The notes beneath the pieces were generated by a model. The model was not told the origin of the DNA and searched no databases. It worked only from the letters and a program-made list of their open reading frames with translations. The position numbers and the translations under genes were made by a program. Of a stretch of DNA of 64,000 nt, positions 1-13,045 are shown one piece after another. Numbering within the stretch: the stretch's first letter is position 1; the number at the start of each line of letters is the position of its first letter. Source of the DNA: Charina bottae (Eukaryota; Chordata; Lepidosauria; Squamata; Charinaidae); assembly GCA_023362775.1 (NCBI GenBank), contig JALMGJ010000025.1, positions 10,083,501 to 10,147,500 on the forward strand. The letters are read 5' to 3'.

Positions 1-2191
1 TGTTCATCTGCCAGCAACTTTATTGCCAGTCTCACAGCTTCATTTCCCTTGTCTCTCTCTAACTAACTGCCAGTGCCTGAAGACGAATAGCACAATTAAG
101 AATTGGTGTGCTCCTTGTCCATGCTCTGATAATACATTCTTAATTTGGCTGGGGATGGGGTGGTCAGGAGGAGAACCTGGTAATTATAACATTGCAACAT
201 TATCAGTGAATCTTCTGTTTTAGAAAAGGGCGTGTGAGCATGGATGTATTATTCGTGACTCAATCAAGCCTGCTCCATGCCATTTTGATTAATTTCTTTC
301 CTACCCAGATATATCTTTCCAAATAAGTTGGTCTCAGTTTTTTTTACATGTATTTTGGCAAAGTATGATTTCAGGAAGTTGATTGGTTTATATCGAACGT
401 TACTAAAAGCTGTTCCTTGGATTATATATTTTGAGTCCATGCCAGGTGCATCATCCCGCCTTTTTCTCCTCCGTTTCCAACCATACAGATTTACAGTTAC
501 CCCAAACAGATGAACTGCAGAACATTGCCTCCCAAGAGGAATCGATGCTGATTTAATCACAAAGGGGCTAACAATATTAGGTCATACTTTCACTTTTAAA
601 GAGCATTGAAATTTGCCCAATGTTCTATCCATGCCAAAGCATAAGCTGTGTCTTCAAATTACAGGGTGATTTTATTTCTTGATAAGCTAATTGTAACCTT
701 GCTTTCTGAAGGGACTTGATTTATGCCAAGCCTGAATACATATTCCTCTGTTCTATTTTTTTTTATATAATACTCCTGAACATTAGACGACAAGTAGTTT
801 CTCTCCCACCCACCTACCGCAAGACTCTAAAAGAAAGAAAATCACCCTATATTTTAAAGAAGCTTCCCCCCCCCTTTGACCAGTAATAATTATCTGTAAA
901 TGCAGACTGCCTATAGGTGCCTCTTACTTATAAGATGGAACAGAAGTTTGAGTCCCTGTATATATTGAGAGCGAAAGACACATTACTTTTGGAACTGGAA
1001 ACATATCCAGACACATTCAAAACTGTCCATAGATGTGATTATTGTTAATAATAAAGTTACCACCACGTTGCTAGTTTTCCAAACCAACCCCATGCAATCA
1101 TTTCATATATTTCTATTTTCATATCAAGATAATCTCTGAGGTTAAATGATACTGGCGTTCATCCTTCTTTTGTACCATTTTGCAGTTATTAATTTCTTTG
1201 TATTTTTTAAAATCAAAACCTGATTGATAGGCAAACAAACCAATGAATGTTCATGTCACATCTGTTGTCAGTCTCCCAAGAAACGTTCTGAACCAATATT
1301 CATTGGCATGTTGTTCATTCAAATGACAATGTGGGGAAACAATGTAGGCTTAAGCTACAGCTCAGGAATTCACTGATCTCTCTCTCATTCTCTCTCTTTC
1401 ATATCTTACTTATACATACTGTATATATCTTTTTCAAAGTCTTTGTGTAAATTACAGTTACATATTACTATATTTATATACATAGGGGGGAAAAAGCTGC
1501 CCCCAATATGAGAACTCTTCATATATGTCATTTCAACTCCCAGAATTCCACTGTCAACATAGCCATTGATGAAAATTCTGAGTGCTGTTGTTCACACATC
1601 AGGACTACAGAGTGCTCAAGCCTAACCTCTTACCCTGGGTTTTCTCTGAGTTTCTTTTTCCCTTTCTTTCTCTGGCCAGCTTTTAAATCAATTCAAATCC
1701 AAATATAACAGAAAACAGTATTGTGCAACCAGAAAGCTGGCTAGCTTTCAAAACAATGCCTAGTGGTTTTTCATCCCCCATGTAGCCCTGAAAATATGTC
1801 ACAAGGAAAGAGACAGTGACAGGGAGCCCTGTATAAAAAGATTAATGGCTTTTGAATCTGCCAGTTCAATGCTTACACAGCAACTTTCAATGTGCTGGGA
1901 TAAACTGTTTGTTTTCCCTTTCAGATTATTCACCACTGCTTGATTTACTCGGCAGCAGAGGGAAGATGTGTCTCTAAATAACTGGGGTGCAACTACTAGT
2001 CTTTTCTTCAACCAGACGCATCTCCCCCAGAGATAGTAAAAGATCGCTTGTTTCAGCCAAGGAAAAAGATGGTTATTGTTTCTCCTCTTCCATGCCATGA
2101 AATGCAGCCTTAAGAGGCAGTTCAGCTCTAAACTGGAAGCTGTTGAACAATGCAGGAAAATATTAATTAGTGGGAAGGATAGGGCTAAGGG
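1..2191. other. Unrecognised AT-rich stretch
   Basis: No exon, RNA gene or mobile element recognised. The open frames are short and show no familiar motif. The only visible structure is a CT-rich tract near 1377-1399 and scattered A/T runs. Confidence 0.6.
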
Positions 2192-2193
2192 TA

Positions 2194-2512
2194 GAGTGAC
2201 CATATATCCTTTATTATAAAGGACAGTCCTTTATATCAGAAAGCTGTCCTTTAGATTTATTTATGTATTGTCGATTTATTTATGTTTCAAAAACTCACTT
2301 TTGTCCTTTATTTTGGTCTTTTAACTTTTACCGTACAAATGGTATCACTTAATGCACAGTCTTTCACATTCATGAGAAAAATATGGAAATTGAATTGTCC
2401 TTTTAAAATAAATGTATATATACTGTTTGATTTTAGATATTTTTATTAGAATATGCAAAGTTTTTCTTGGCTTTGCTCTTGAATTTTCCTTTGTAAAGCA
2501 CAGGAACGTATA

Positions 2513-2571
<59 letters not shown>

Positions 2572-2676
2572 ATAAACATAAACAATTACATTTTTTTATC
2601 CTTATGAGCCTCTTTCAGATTTGTCTCTTTTTCAGGTTTATCCTTTATTTTTTTCCCCAAGAAAATATGGTCCCTG
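2194..2676. mobile_element. Candidate Tc1/mariner-type MITE
   Basis: The left end reads GAGTGACCATATAT and the reverse complement of the right end CAGGGACCATATTT, an imperfect terminal inverted repeat of about 14 bases. A TA dinucleotide flanks each end (2192-2193 and 2677-2678), the target duplication of Tc1/mariner elements. No transposase frame is present in the 483 bases, so it would be non-autonomous. Near the left end, TCCTTTAT-type words are repeated in both orientations. A (TATGTG)n microsatellite lies inside. The short, imperfect inverted repeat and the trivial TA duplication leave room for chance. Confidence 0.45.
2508..2574. repeat. (TATGTG)n hexanucleotide microsatellite
   Basis: About ten near-perfect units. 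They make one frame read as alternating Tyr-Val, which is not a protein. The repeat sits inside the candidate MITE. Confidence 0.9.
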
Positions 2677-2678
2677 TA

Positions 2679-4636
2679 GCTATGGGCCACCATAGAAACT
2701 ATTTCTGCAAAACAATATTTTGTACAGCTCTATATTTCATCCTCTGTGTCTTATCTAGGTTTCCTTCATATACCATGGGTGTTCAAAAGGCAAATGGACT
2801 AGCTGATTTTGTTTTTTCCCTGGAGCTGGTATAGGTTTCTAAGAAAGGCCAATTTAGACTTATTTAGCCATGGGATGCCGTTTAATGACTGCTGGTGTTG
2901 GCTTTTATTCCAGTGAATCCAAAGAAGAGTAAAAGAACAAATCCCAGCCATCTTCTCTGGCAGAAGTAAAACTGTCTCTATCAGCCACAAATCATTTACG
3001 TAGAGGAGCAACCACTCATGTGCTCATACAGCAATTAAAAAATAAATTGCCTAATATCTGCAAAAACGGATAGGTGAACTCCCCACAGGATTTTCTGTGG
3101 ATCTTTTTGCTTTTCATAAACTATATAATTAAGAATTAAGAAGAAATTGTATTCCACACTGGATTAGCACAGCAAAGGAATGTCTTGGAACTCATATTAA
3201 TTCTTTGTTTATTGAAAAACTCTCTGACCCTTGTCTCAATAAAGCTGTGAGCCCCTCTAATATTTCGCAGTTTATTATTTTTTTTAATGGAAGAAAAAAA
3301 TTCTGAGAGGGCAGGTTTCATCACAGGGATCTCAATCGACTTGATTAATTTACAACAGCTTTCTGGAACATAAATAACTTTTTTAAAATCTGTTATTTTA
3401 TCAGTGCAATGTCAGAAATTAGAACAAGCAGCATGTTTCAGGATGATGAGTTCACCAGGTGTCATTGTGCATTGTGTTTGCTGATCTCAAGAAAGAAAAC
3501 GCTTTTTGGTTTGATAGAAAGCAGTGTTTCACTGAAGGCAAACATTACTTGCAGTCACTGTTTTTGTGACTTTTAATTGATGGAAAAAATATTTTTCAGA
3601 GATTCCTCCTGGAGTCTTCTAATCAGATGCTGATCACCATCATTTAGCACCACAGAAGGCAGAAGAAAAGTACTTTCTTTGTATTACCCATGCAGTCCTT
3701 AATCAGTGTAGCTTAATGGGCTTTAGCAATTGCAACTTATGTTCATGATGTATGAAATAATAAATGGAAAGATAAGATAAGCCAGGCTGACCAGCTTATA
3801 AACAAACTTTTAAATGACCACTTCTGACTGGAATGCAAGTAAACTATGACCACACCATAACCATTTCCCCAAATCAGGAAGCTGCATTATGCACAACATT
3901 CATCCTTGATATTTAAGGCACTGAAGTAGAAGGTTTGATGAACCCATAGAGCTTTGGACAGAAGCCATTGTTTTCACAATGAAGTCTATGATATTACATT
4001 TTATGAAGGTCAGACTTTACCTTATGGCATTTCCACAACATGCTTATGGAAAGGTAATATTTGCATATTTCATATTTGTATATGTATATTTGTATATGGA
4101 ATACTTGTATATTTCATAGTTTTGTATGTTCAGTAAGTTTAAGCAAGAAATTGGTGAGAGCTCTATGATCTTACTAGGACAATATCAACTATTTATAGTT
4201 CCTTACTCAGTCACAAACATACAGATGTATCCAGTTGTCCATCTGCCAGTGAGACAAATGCCATTAATGAATCAAATTCTCTCCACCACCTCATCCCACC
4301 TCTCCTACATCTATTTCAAAGGATTGGCAGCACCTGTAAGCAGGAGCATTCAGCAAGTGTAGAGGGAAGGAGAAGAGGGGTATATATTTGCACAAGATTG
4401 AATGCAACTCATGTCATTCTTTTGCCAGGTATATAATGATAACTTTTGGAAGAAAGGTGTATATGATGATTTGTTAAGAAATCTTTGGGAGTCAGCCAGA
4501 CTGCTATCTTTCTGAATGTGATTTACTAGACTTGTATGAGGTAGCCATTTATCCAGAGAGAATAAGTGCCTAGTCCTTTTGAGAGGAGGAAAAACTAGTG
4601 TATTAAAATAGTTGCATCTCTTCTTGTAAGTTGTAA

Positions 4637-4640
<4 letters not shown>
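2679..4640. other. Unrecognised AT-rich stretch
   Basis: Nothing coding recognised. Degenerate TATTTGTATATG-like repeats occur at about 4060-4125. Confidence 0.55.
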
Positions 4641-4709
<69 letters not shown>

Positions 4710-4732
4710 AGAGAGAGAGAGAGAGAGAGAGA
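4641..4732. repeat. (GA)n dinucleotide microsatellite
   Basis: About 92 bases of GA with one AAT interruption near 4704. It gives a spurious Arg-Glu repeat frame. Confidence 0.95.
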
Positions 4733-6504
4733 AAACGCTAGTAATGGAGCAGTGTAACAGATATTCTGTTGTTCAGCATTTCAGAGAGCCAGTTGGCTGG
4801 TCACACACCTTCTTTGAGGATTGTATAAACCTCAGGGACACACCATCTGTCATAGCAAAGACTTCAGTTAGTCTCTGGAGCTTCACCAAAATCTGGATTT
4901 GTTCTAAGGTAGCATAAGGTCTTCCATGCAGATACAATAACAGTATTAACATCACTTAATAAATTTAATTGAAATAAAATAAAATTTAATGCAATTCAAC
5001 TTTTATTCTGCCCCCAGCCTAGGAACATAGCTTCTGGCACTTCCCTCAAAACCTAACAGTGACTCTTAGTTCAAAAATAGTTGCTTGCTCCTAGAATAAA
5101 CCATAATCCAAGCATAGATTTTTGTAATCTCATTTTTCTATTTACTTTTCTGAATGATAGCCAACATTTTCATTGGACTATTTGAATATGAGTATGGGAG
5201 TGTGTGTGTGTGTTTTAGAAGTTGTGTTTTTTTTTTCTTTTTTACCTCTGAGAATGTTGATGCCTCAGTAGTCCCATATTGGTTTCAGTCCTGTCTTCAC
5301 CTGTTCTTGCTGTTAATAACTATACTGACTTAATGAATACATGCCCATAGATCACTACATCTCTTATCCTTTACTTTTCTCTTAATGACTCTCAGGCGGG
5401 TGTGTAAACTGTAATGTATAATGTGCTTGGGGTGGCACTGAGTGATATGAATAGCTCATCTACACAAACAACTTATTATTTGGTACTATAATTTATGAGT
5501 GATGAACACACACCCATACACACACACACATCTATGAAGTGATCAGTAGAATAGTCATTAGCAAGGCAGACTGTTACTGAATCAAAACAGAGTGGACTTT
5601 TGTTCAATTACTGAAGCAGAGCTGGTCTGACTGATATAACTAAAACTTGTCTACTATTAAAAGGAAGGGAAAGAATACAAATATACTGCAGCAGGACATA
5701 CCTCTTTTGATGGGGGATTTCAGCTAAAGACAACGAAATGATGTTTCAGAGAATTATTTTTCTTCCTCCCCCCCCCCCCCCGTTGACTTGGCCCCATTCT
5801 TAATTTACATGTTTTTGTCTGATTGAAATGTAAAGCATAAGGTAAGCAACTGAGAGTATTTATTTGTGCTTTGTATTGTACCTGGTTGCTATGTGTTTAG
5901 TAAAAACATTTTCTGTTTTTCATGTTAGGGTTTCATGTTAGTAATTCTGAGAAAATGGACTGCCAGACAGTCAAACAACTGCTTTTCTGAAGGCCATGTA
6001 GAAGTAATTAAATGTTTAAAAATTCTGGTTTTGCAAGTCACATATTATAGTCCAATTCATAGTACTTGGGCACAAGCTGTATATAGAAGGATAGATTAGG
6101 GCAGAGCAATCCAGATATAATTTCTAGTCCATCCAGCTAAGTAAGAACCATTCTAAGATTCTGTACACCCCCACACAGAAGGGTCTTCTCCCTAACCTGT
6201 ATAGATGCTTTCCCCATTAGGGTGACAGCAGGTTGATATGCCAAACTTCCATATGAAGATGGAGTATATATTTGCAGAGGTTGAATCTGTTTCACATATC
6301 CTTTTAAAGTGCTTACTGTACTCTCATTGATGATCAGAGCTAATACACCCACTCTTGAATCTGATAGACTCCACTCATGATCAGGAGATAAGGTATTACT
6401 AAACAAGCAATACCCAGGTCTTTCAAAGGCAGTAGAAAAAAATATATTTATAGCTTTAGCTTATAGAAGCTGTTTAGTGCCTTCAGTGAATTGTTACTTT
6501 TATA
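4733..6504. other. Unrecognised stretch
   Basis: Contains short GT (5201-5213) and CA (5508-5531) runs and a C homopolymer at 5769-5782. No gene or element recognised. Confidence 0.55.
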
Positions 6505-6592
6505 GGGCTTCTTTATTTATTTATTTATTTATTTATTCAATTTATTCCCCGCCCATCTCCCATACAAGGGACTCTGGGCGGGTCACAACAAT
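6505..6592 (-). mobile_element. CR1/L2-clade LINE 3' tail
   Basis: Read on the minus strand: GACCCGCCCAGAGTCCC, then GGGCGGGAATAAATTG, then (AATA)n. This matches the CCGCCCAGAGTC...GGGCGG...(AATA)n layout of the other LINE tails near 26.5 and 58.9 kb. Only the extreme 3' end is present, as in heavily 5'-truncated retrotransposition. The family assignment rests on this layout. Confidence 0.6.
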
Positions 6593-9567
6593 CAAATTCT
6601 TCCTTTTATATATGTATGTATTGTTACACATGTATGTATTAATGGGATGCTGTATTTTAATTTTGTGACTTGGTCTTGGACCATAAATAAACAAATTAAA
6701 AAAATAAAAATAATTTCTAGTCAGAAAGACTTCTGACAGTTCTTAGACCCTAGGAAAATCTAGTTCCAGCTAATATTCTTCCTCAAACATGCAGGAAGTG
6801 ATGAAGACTCAATGGGTCCAGCATGATTATTCCCTACTTTCCATTGTTGTGTATGCAATTTTAATTCCTATATTGTTCTTTATTTTGAATTCTCTGCATT
6901 GGCTGTACTGGCTGGGGAATTCTGGCAGTTAAGTCTCTGTATCTGGAGGGAATGTTATTTTGGTTATGCAAAAGCTTGTTCATGTTCTTGGCATGTATGA
7001 GAACTAGTCAAGTTTTTCTCTACAAATAGCACAGTAGTTCAGTGAATACTGTAAATATCACTGAATAAATTCCCCCAGATTTTGTCATGATAGCTTAACT
7101 ATAATTTCAAAGTTTGGTGTCAGTATGCCTTATAACTGGTGCTGAGGCAAAATTTCTCAGGAAATATTTTTATGAAAAAAAATTCTGAGGTATTTTTTCT
7201 TCATTCTTATTAAACCCTCAAAGAAATCCATGCTGCACCATTTTCTCCAAGTACTCTTTACCAGCTGTTGTGGAGGGCTCCATCTCCTCTCCACTATCTA
7301 GGAATGACTCAATCAAAATCATGGCAAGGAATGCAGAATTGTAGCTAGGTTGCCATTATTTGCAATGACAAATTATGTGCTATTAAAAAAAAAGTTCATG
7401 AAAAAAAAATCATTTTTTTTCCTCAAGTTTCCCCCCACCCCACGTGAAGGACACTAGAATGTTGGTCCTTAGCTACATTTCTCCACTACTTTATAGCTTC
7501 CCATTTACCCACAATATCTGATTTGATAAATGCTGAAATTGGCTGCAGGTAAGTAGGTAAACATGACAACCCCCCACATAAGAATATCACTGAATTGTTA
7601 TTCTTTTAAATTCAATTTATTTTCCATAAAATTAAATGTGGTTTGGAAAAAAAAAAACACCCTCAGAAGAAACTTACAATGTTGCACAAGTGGCTACTGT
7701 GGTCAATAGAATTTGGATTATATTGAACGGTGCTTCTAATGAAGAATGGCTCTTGGTTCTTCTGGATTGTTTGCAGAGCAGTATTCCCAGATTTTTTTTT
7801 ACTCCACTCATATTTCTTTGAATATAATCCATATGTTTTTGTGCTAAGTATTTAACCGACTGATTAGGACATTAGCTTGGGAAAAAGAACTCTTGGGAAA
7901 AATTGTGTAGAATTGGGGGAAAACTTTGATAGGCTACTATCACACAAGATAGTTCTGCTGACTGCCTCAATTTTACTCAGAGAGGAAAGTGCATACAAAT
8001 ACCAGTTTAGAAGTGACAGGGACAGCTATGCAACATACAGTTTAAATCAATGGACTATACATTTAGTCATTATACAAATAAACCCTTTTCATTCCTGAAG
8101 TAAGCAGACAACATTAGAATCCCCACATATGCAATACAAGACATAACAAGAGTAATAGGGACATAACTTCAACTAGTTTCTGTTCCCAATTTATTCCACG
8201 GGATCATTGCCAATAACCTCCGTGGCAGATGGAATATATTTGATACATTATTTAAAGCAGCATACCTCTTACCTCCTTAAAACGATTTATGTTAATGCTT
8301 TCATGTTTACTTTTCTTCTCCATCCATTTAAATCTTTTTTTGTTTGTTTGTTTCTTGATCAGTCCATCTTCTCACTGTTCATTCCTGTCTTGTCCATATA
8401 AAAAAGATAGGCAATGGGTCCTCTGGGTGAGATTCATCCTATGTCTGTCTTTCTGACAACAGTAAAGAATAGTAGTGTAGTAGTAACAATTTACAAGGCA
8501 GGACATGTACACTTGGCTCTCGTGTACAGGCACTCTTCATGGTGCAGTTCTTTGTAGACTTACACAAGAGAACAGAATATGAGCTTCTACCCAGAAGTCT
8601 CCAGTTCAGCTCAATTCAATTCCAATTCAAGGGTTCACTGAGTGGACTAAGCAAGCCGTAGCCCAGCAGCTACCCCTGCAATGTTTTTCTATTCCCTGCA
8701 ATATGAAATAATTCACAGAGACATTATAGTGATAAATCACTAGCTTTGATTGTTAGAAAGAGTTCCCCTAACCCACAAGTTCCTCTAGAAGAAGAGCAGA
8801 AGAGTTCGGAAAATCCCCCATAAAGTCATCCCAAAGAGCTACCAAGGCAATTTCTATTATAAAACCATGTTGGAACTTCAGATGAAATGGATCCAGAAGA
8901 TTCATCCAGAATGGTTATAGTTCAGCAACTATTTGGGTGAGCACCTTCCCCAGGAAAGAAATGCATCCAGGTCCAGATGTTGATGTAGTGAAGCCCCTTT
9001 AAGACAATTGGGAAAAAACCCATTCTCACTAAGGTACTGTATTTATCACTTCTTGGAACTAGCCACACACTCTCTCATGGGGCAAGGGTTTATGTAGAAT
9101 TGGCCTTGCACTTTATTTACATTCTAAGGTCTTAATAAAGTTAATTTATTTTTAAATGTGTTATTTCTTTGTTAATTTTGTGTGCATCATGAACTGTCTG
9201 TCCAGTTTGAGGATAAGAGCAGTAGAGCACCTGCAGTGGAAGAGACAAAAAAGAAGTAAGCCAGCTGAAGAACATTTTAAAGGATTTTAAATTAGAAGAA
9301 GGGAAATTGGAGGTCAACCCTGATTCAGTAAGATGAGGTAGTTGTCCAGGCCAACCTTTAACTAAGGACCATGAGCCAAAGAGAAAACACTTAACTTTCC
9401 TGGTTAAACCTCTTAGCTTAAAAAGACCTTGTTTCTGAGTTCCCTGGGATAAGATATGATGTTGGCATCTTTTTGCTTCGCTATTGAGGAAAAAAGACTC
9501 TGAATAAATCCTCAATAGAACGGAAAATGCACCTGCCATTTGCTTGCCCATGATCTGTTCTCTGCGG
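6593..9567. other. Unrecognised AT-rich stretch
   Basis: No exon or named repeat recognised. There are short A runs near 7385-7410 and an (AAAC/GTTT)n-like patch near 8335-8355. Confidence 0.5.
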
Positions 9568-9641
9568 ATAATAATATAATAATAATATAATATAATATAA
9601 TATAATATAATATAATATAATATAATATAATATAATATATA
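9568..9641. repeat. (TATAA)n pentanucleotide microsatellite
   Basis: About fourteen TATAA units preceded by ATAATAAT. AATAT-class pentamers are common in squamate genomes. Confidence 0.95.
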
Positions 9642-12600
9642 ATTCTTTCATAAAGTAATTAGCTTGAGGATGCCTGCACCAGCCATGAAAAGTAGATGTG
9701 ATGGGGTACATTTCAGATTCCTGGAATTATATCTTTCTATGGCAACACCTTGTGGCATGCTTTAGTAAAAATTAAAACTTCTTCTGAAATAATTGCCAAT
9801 TAGAAAACTGTATGTGTATTAAATTTGGAATACTCATTAATAGTGGATATCTAGGTCAGAGATACTGAGGAGTTTTTAAATAGAACTTTTCTGTCAGAGA
9901 GAATTCTAGCAATACTTTTTAAAGTGGAAAGGTAGAATAGACTGCCATATTAGAGAAGTGGCATATTAGCAATGTAGAAAAATAGATGCATTTTGGCATG
10001 CAAGAAACTGCATCACCTTCTACCCAGGATGATCTTCAGAATAGCAATTTACTTTTCAGAAAGCCTCACACTTCCTAATATTATATATACTTAGAAAATG
10101 TCATCATTATCCATCCATCAACTGCAGTGAAGTTAGGAAATGTTATTTCTCCAGAGGCCTTGTCATTACATTTCTCTTTGTTGGTTCTGTTGTCAGCATT
10201 TTATGTTACTAATGGACAAGCACACAGATCCAAATATCCTACTTTCCCCCCTTTAATAGAGGTATTTTTTGCATTCCATCATCTGCTTGCATACAGACCA
10301 TAATGTGACTGCTGCTATATAGTTAAATCAAGGTAAAAGGCTCTACTGAATTTGACTTGAAGAATGGTATTGGCTGTTATGGCCATAATCATGGGGTCTT
10401 ACTCAGTCAAAGCCTGATTTTATTGCCTCACTAAAAGTAGGAGCTGAACTTCCACGGAGCTCTTAGAATACTGCAGCAGAAGCTCAACAATTCATTTTCT
10501 ATGTACAGTAAGAGACTAGTTATGAGAATCAAGGTGAAATAAGCTCATTATTTTTAATTAATTGTCAATATGGACCCAGCCAAGGGAATATGGGTGAGTC
10601 CATACCTTCTGTTAGCTACAAATAGCTTTACCTTAATTACAATATAGGTAATAATTTGTCTGGAAGACACTTTTTGGAACTAGGAGACATAGGTGGAATT
10701 AAATATGTGTAGCACTCATTAAAACCTAAGCCACTTGAGTACAGAAACACATATTTACCTGGGGATAAGCCCACTGAAGTTTCCTATCTCCTTCTACATT
10801 CCATCTTAAAACATTTTGCATTCCAAAGCAAGCCAGCTTTTCCTCCCTCTCCCTGGCCCATTCCCTTCCTCCCTTTGTTTAGCATGAAGCCTTCTGGATG
10901 CTGTGAACATTTACTTGCTATCTGTCTTATTTGGGACACTCCTAACAAAAGGTATTGGCTCCAACTGTGGATTTTGGGAATTTTTCATATGGGTTAATGC
11001 CAACATATTTTCTGCTTCTAATATCTTTTGATTCAGGAATAAAAGAGATATCTTTACAAACATTTCCACAGGACATTGGCATGTCACATATTCTCCTGGA
11101 ATTCTGGTATCTCTGGATGATCCTCTACATCCTGATAGTGTTTCTAACTCGTAAGTAATGTGAGACTGAAGGGAATTGTGGACTTAACAACATGAGGGCA
11201 AGAACTCTGATTGGCCAGTCTGTGTTGATGAGCCACTCCCCTTCAGAACAAGTCAGGAGCAGAGCCAGCTTCTCATACTCATATCTGGAATGGAGTAAAT
11301 GGACATGAATTAACTTGCACTGGTGTTTCATAAGATTGTTGTGATTCTCCTTTGGGTTATCCCATTCTCCCTATGGGAAAAAAAACATTATTTCATAGGC
11401 ATCTTCACATTTTTACACAGAAACTATGTGAGAAATCAGTGCTTTGCTTTTCAGTTTCTGCTTATTTCCATGTATGGTCATAATAAATATGAGCATAGTC
11501 CCATAACTTTCTTAGACAGGATCCTTCCTATGTACTGAATGAGGAACAGAGAACACTCTAGCGTGAATTCTGCTTTCTTCTTCTGCTTCTTCCACTCTCT
11601 GACTTTCGTTAATAGGAAGTGGGGTTTTCCCAAATGCCAGCCTCAGCTTCCTCACTTTAGCATATTCAGGGCTAAATTTGATTTGTGGGAAGTATATTTT
11701 ACCCTCAGCAGATTAGAGATTGGAGTATTGAGGAATAAGATAGGGGAAAGAAGAAAAACTGCTGACTGCAAACACAAAATTTCCAATTGTCATGGGAAGA
11801 CCTTCCTACCAGAAGCGTAAGCATCTTTCTAAATGACATTTTCTTGCACTGCTGTAATCAAGCTGTTAAAAGAAATTCATTAATTAGATGTTGCTCTTTG
11901 GAAACTCTCTTCAAGCAAAAAGCTGGACTCTAATTAAACCAAATATTTGGGCCAGGTATGTCAAAACTTTATTAAAAAGATAACTTGTTCGAGAAAGGAT
12001 ACCTTTACATGCTTAACCTTTCCTCTAGTTTCTGCCTTCCAGAATGTCCTCCCTACCAGAGGCTTTTTCCATTGGAATCATTATTCCATCACTCTGAAAT
12101 GTGATGACCCATTGATTCATAACAGAAAGGGAGAGGACCCACCTTCCAACCCTCCTCTTCAGATCTAGTTGACATTGGGTATCTCTCTTTGGAATGATGA
12201 ACCAGTCAGCCTTTAGAACTGTATTTCTGGACTGATTGGCACTCTGTAATCTTGTACTGTACTTTAGAATAACCTAAAAGAAGCTGACAAACTAATTTGA
12301 ACACAAGATGGAAGACTGTTGGAAGTTTATTGGAAAAGCGCCAAGTTAGTTGGTGATAATTTGCAGCTCAAAGAGAAGGACAAACACCTGTTAGTCTGGG
12401 ACTCGTGCCAGGCTAATTATGATTAAATGTATGGTTAGAAAGTATAAACCTGTTAACTGAAGATTGCTTGCAGTTTGTCAAATAGATTTAAAAGGATTGC
12501 TTGTTTGGTTTCTCTTCTCTTCTCTTTTTCGTCTTCTTTCTTTTTTGAAGAGACTTCTCTCCTGTCTAGCCAGCTGCACTGAAATAGGTGTATGCATGAA

Positions 12601-12850
12601 ACAGGAAATGTGTTTTGTTCTGTGTTTAGAACAAAACAGCCTCCCTTGAAAAAAGTCCCATCAAAACATTGCATGCTGCCTTTGTTCTGTTTGGCTTGAG
12701 TGCTCAGAGTTTTGTCAGAACAAAACTTGAAATGGTACAAGCGGTCTGCCCCTAGGAAACGGTAGGAATAAGGGATCTACAGTAGCAGCATTTACGGGGG
12801 GAGTAGTTAGAGGGTTCAACTGACAACAACAGAGTAACATAATTGATTAA
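9642..12850. other. Unrecognised stretch
   Basis: No gene or mobile element recognised. The frames near 11323-11820 (71 and 93 codons) have no recognisable motif. Confidence 0.5.
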
Positions 12851-12852
12851 TT

Positions 12853-13045
12853 GATTATATGCCATCAACTCGTAGCGACCACAGAGATAGATTTTCTCCA
12901 TGATGGACTATCCCTAATCTAGTCTTTTAGGTCTTCCAACAGTGCACTCATCACCACTGTAACTGAGTCCAGCCACTTTACCACTGGTCGTCATCTTCTT
13001 CTCTTTCCTTCCACCTTTCCCAGCATTAGAGCACAAGCCACACAC
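12853..13045 (-). mobile_element. Old RTE/BovB-like LINE 3' fragment
   Basis: On the minus strand it follows the order of the BovB 3' end. A GCTGGGAAAGGTGGAAGG stretch matches the Leu-Gly-Lys-(Thr)-Glu-Gly-Lys region. It is followed by a diverged segment, then GGTCGCTACGAGTTG, and an AT-rich tail. The divergence is large, so it is an ancient or sister-family copy. Confidence 0.55.

Noticed and set aside
4639..4917. Arg-Glu repeat protein frame
   Set aside because: Translation of the (GA)n microsatellite.
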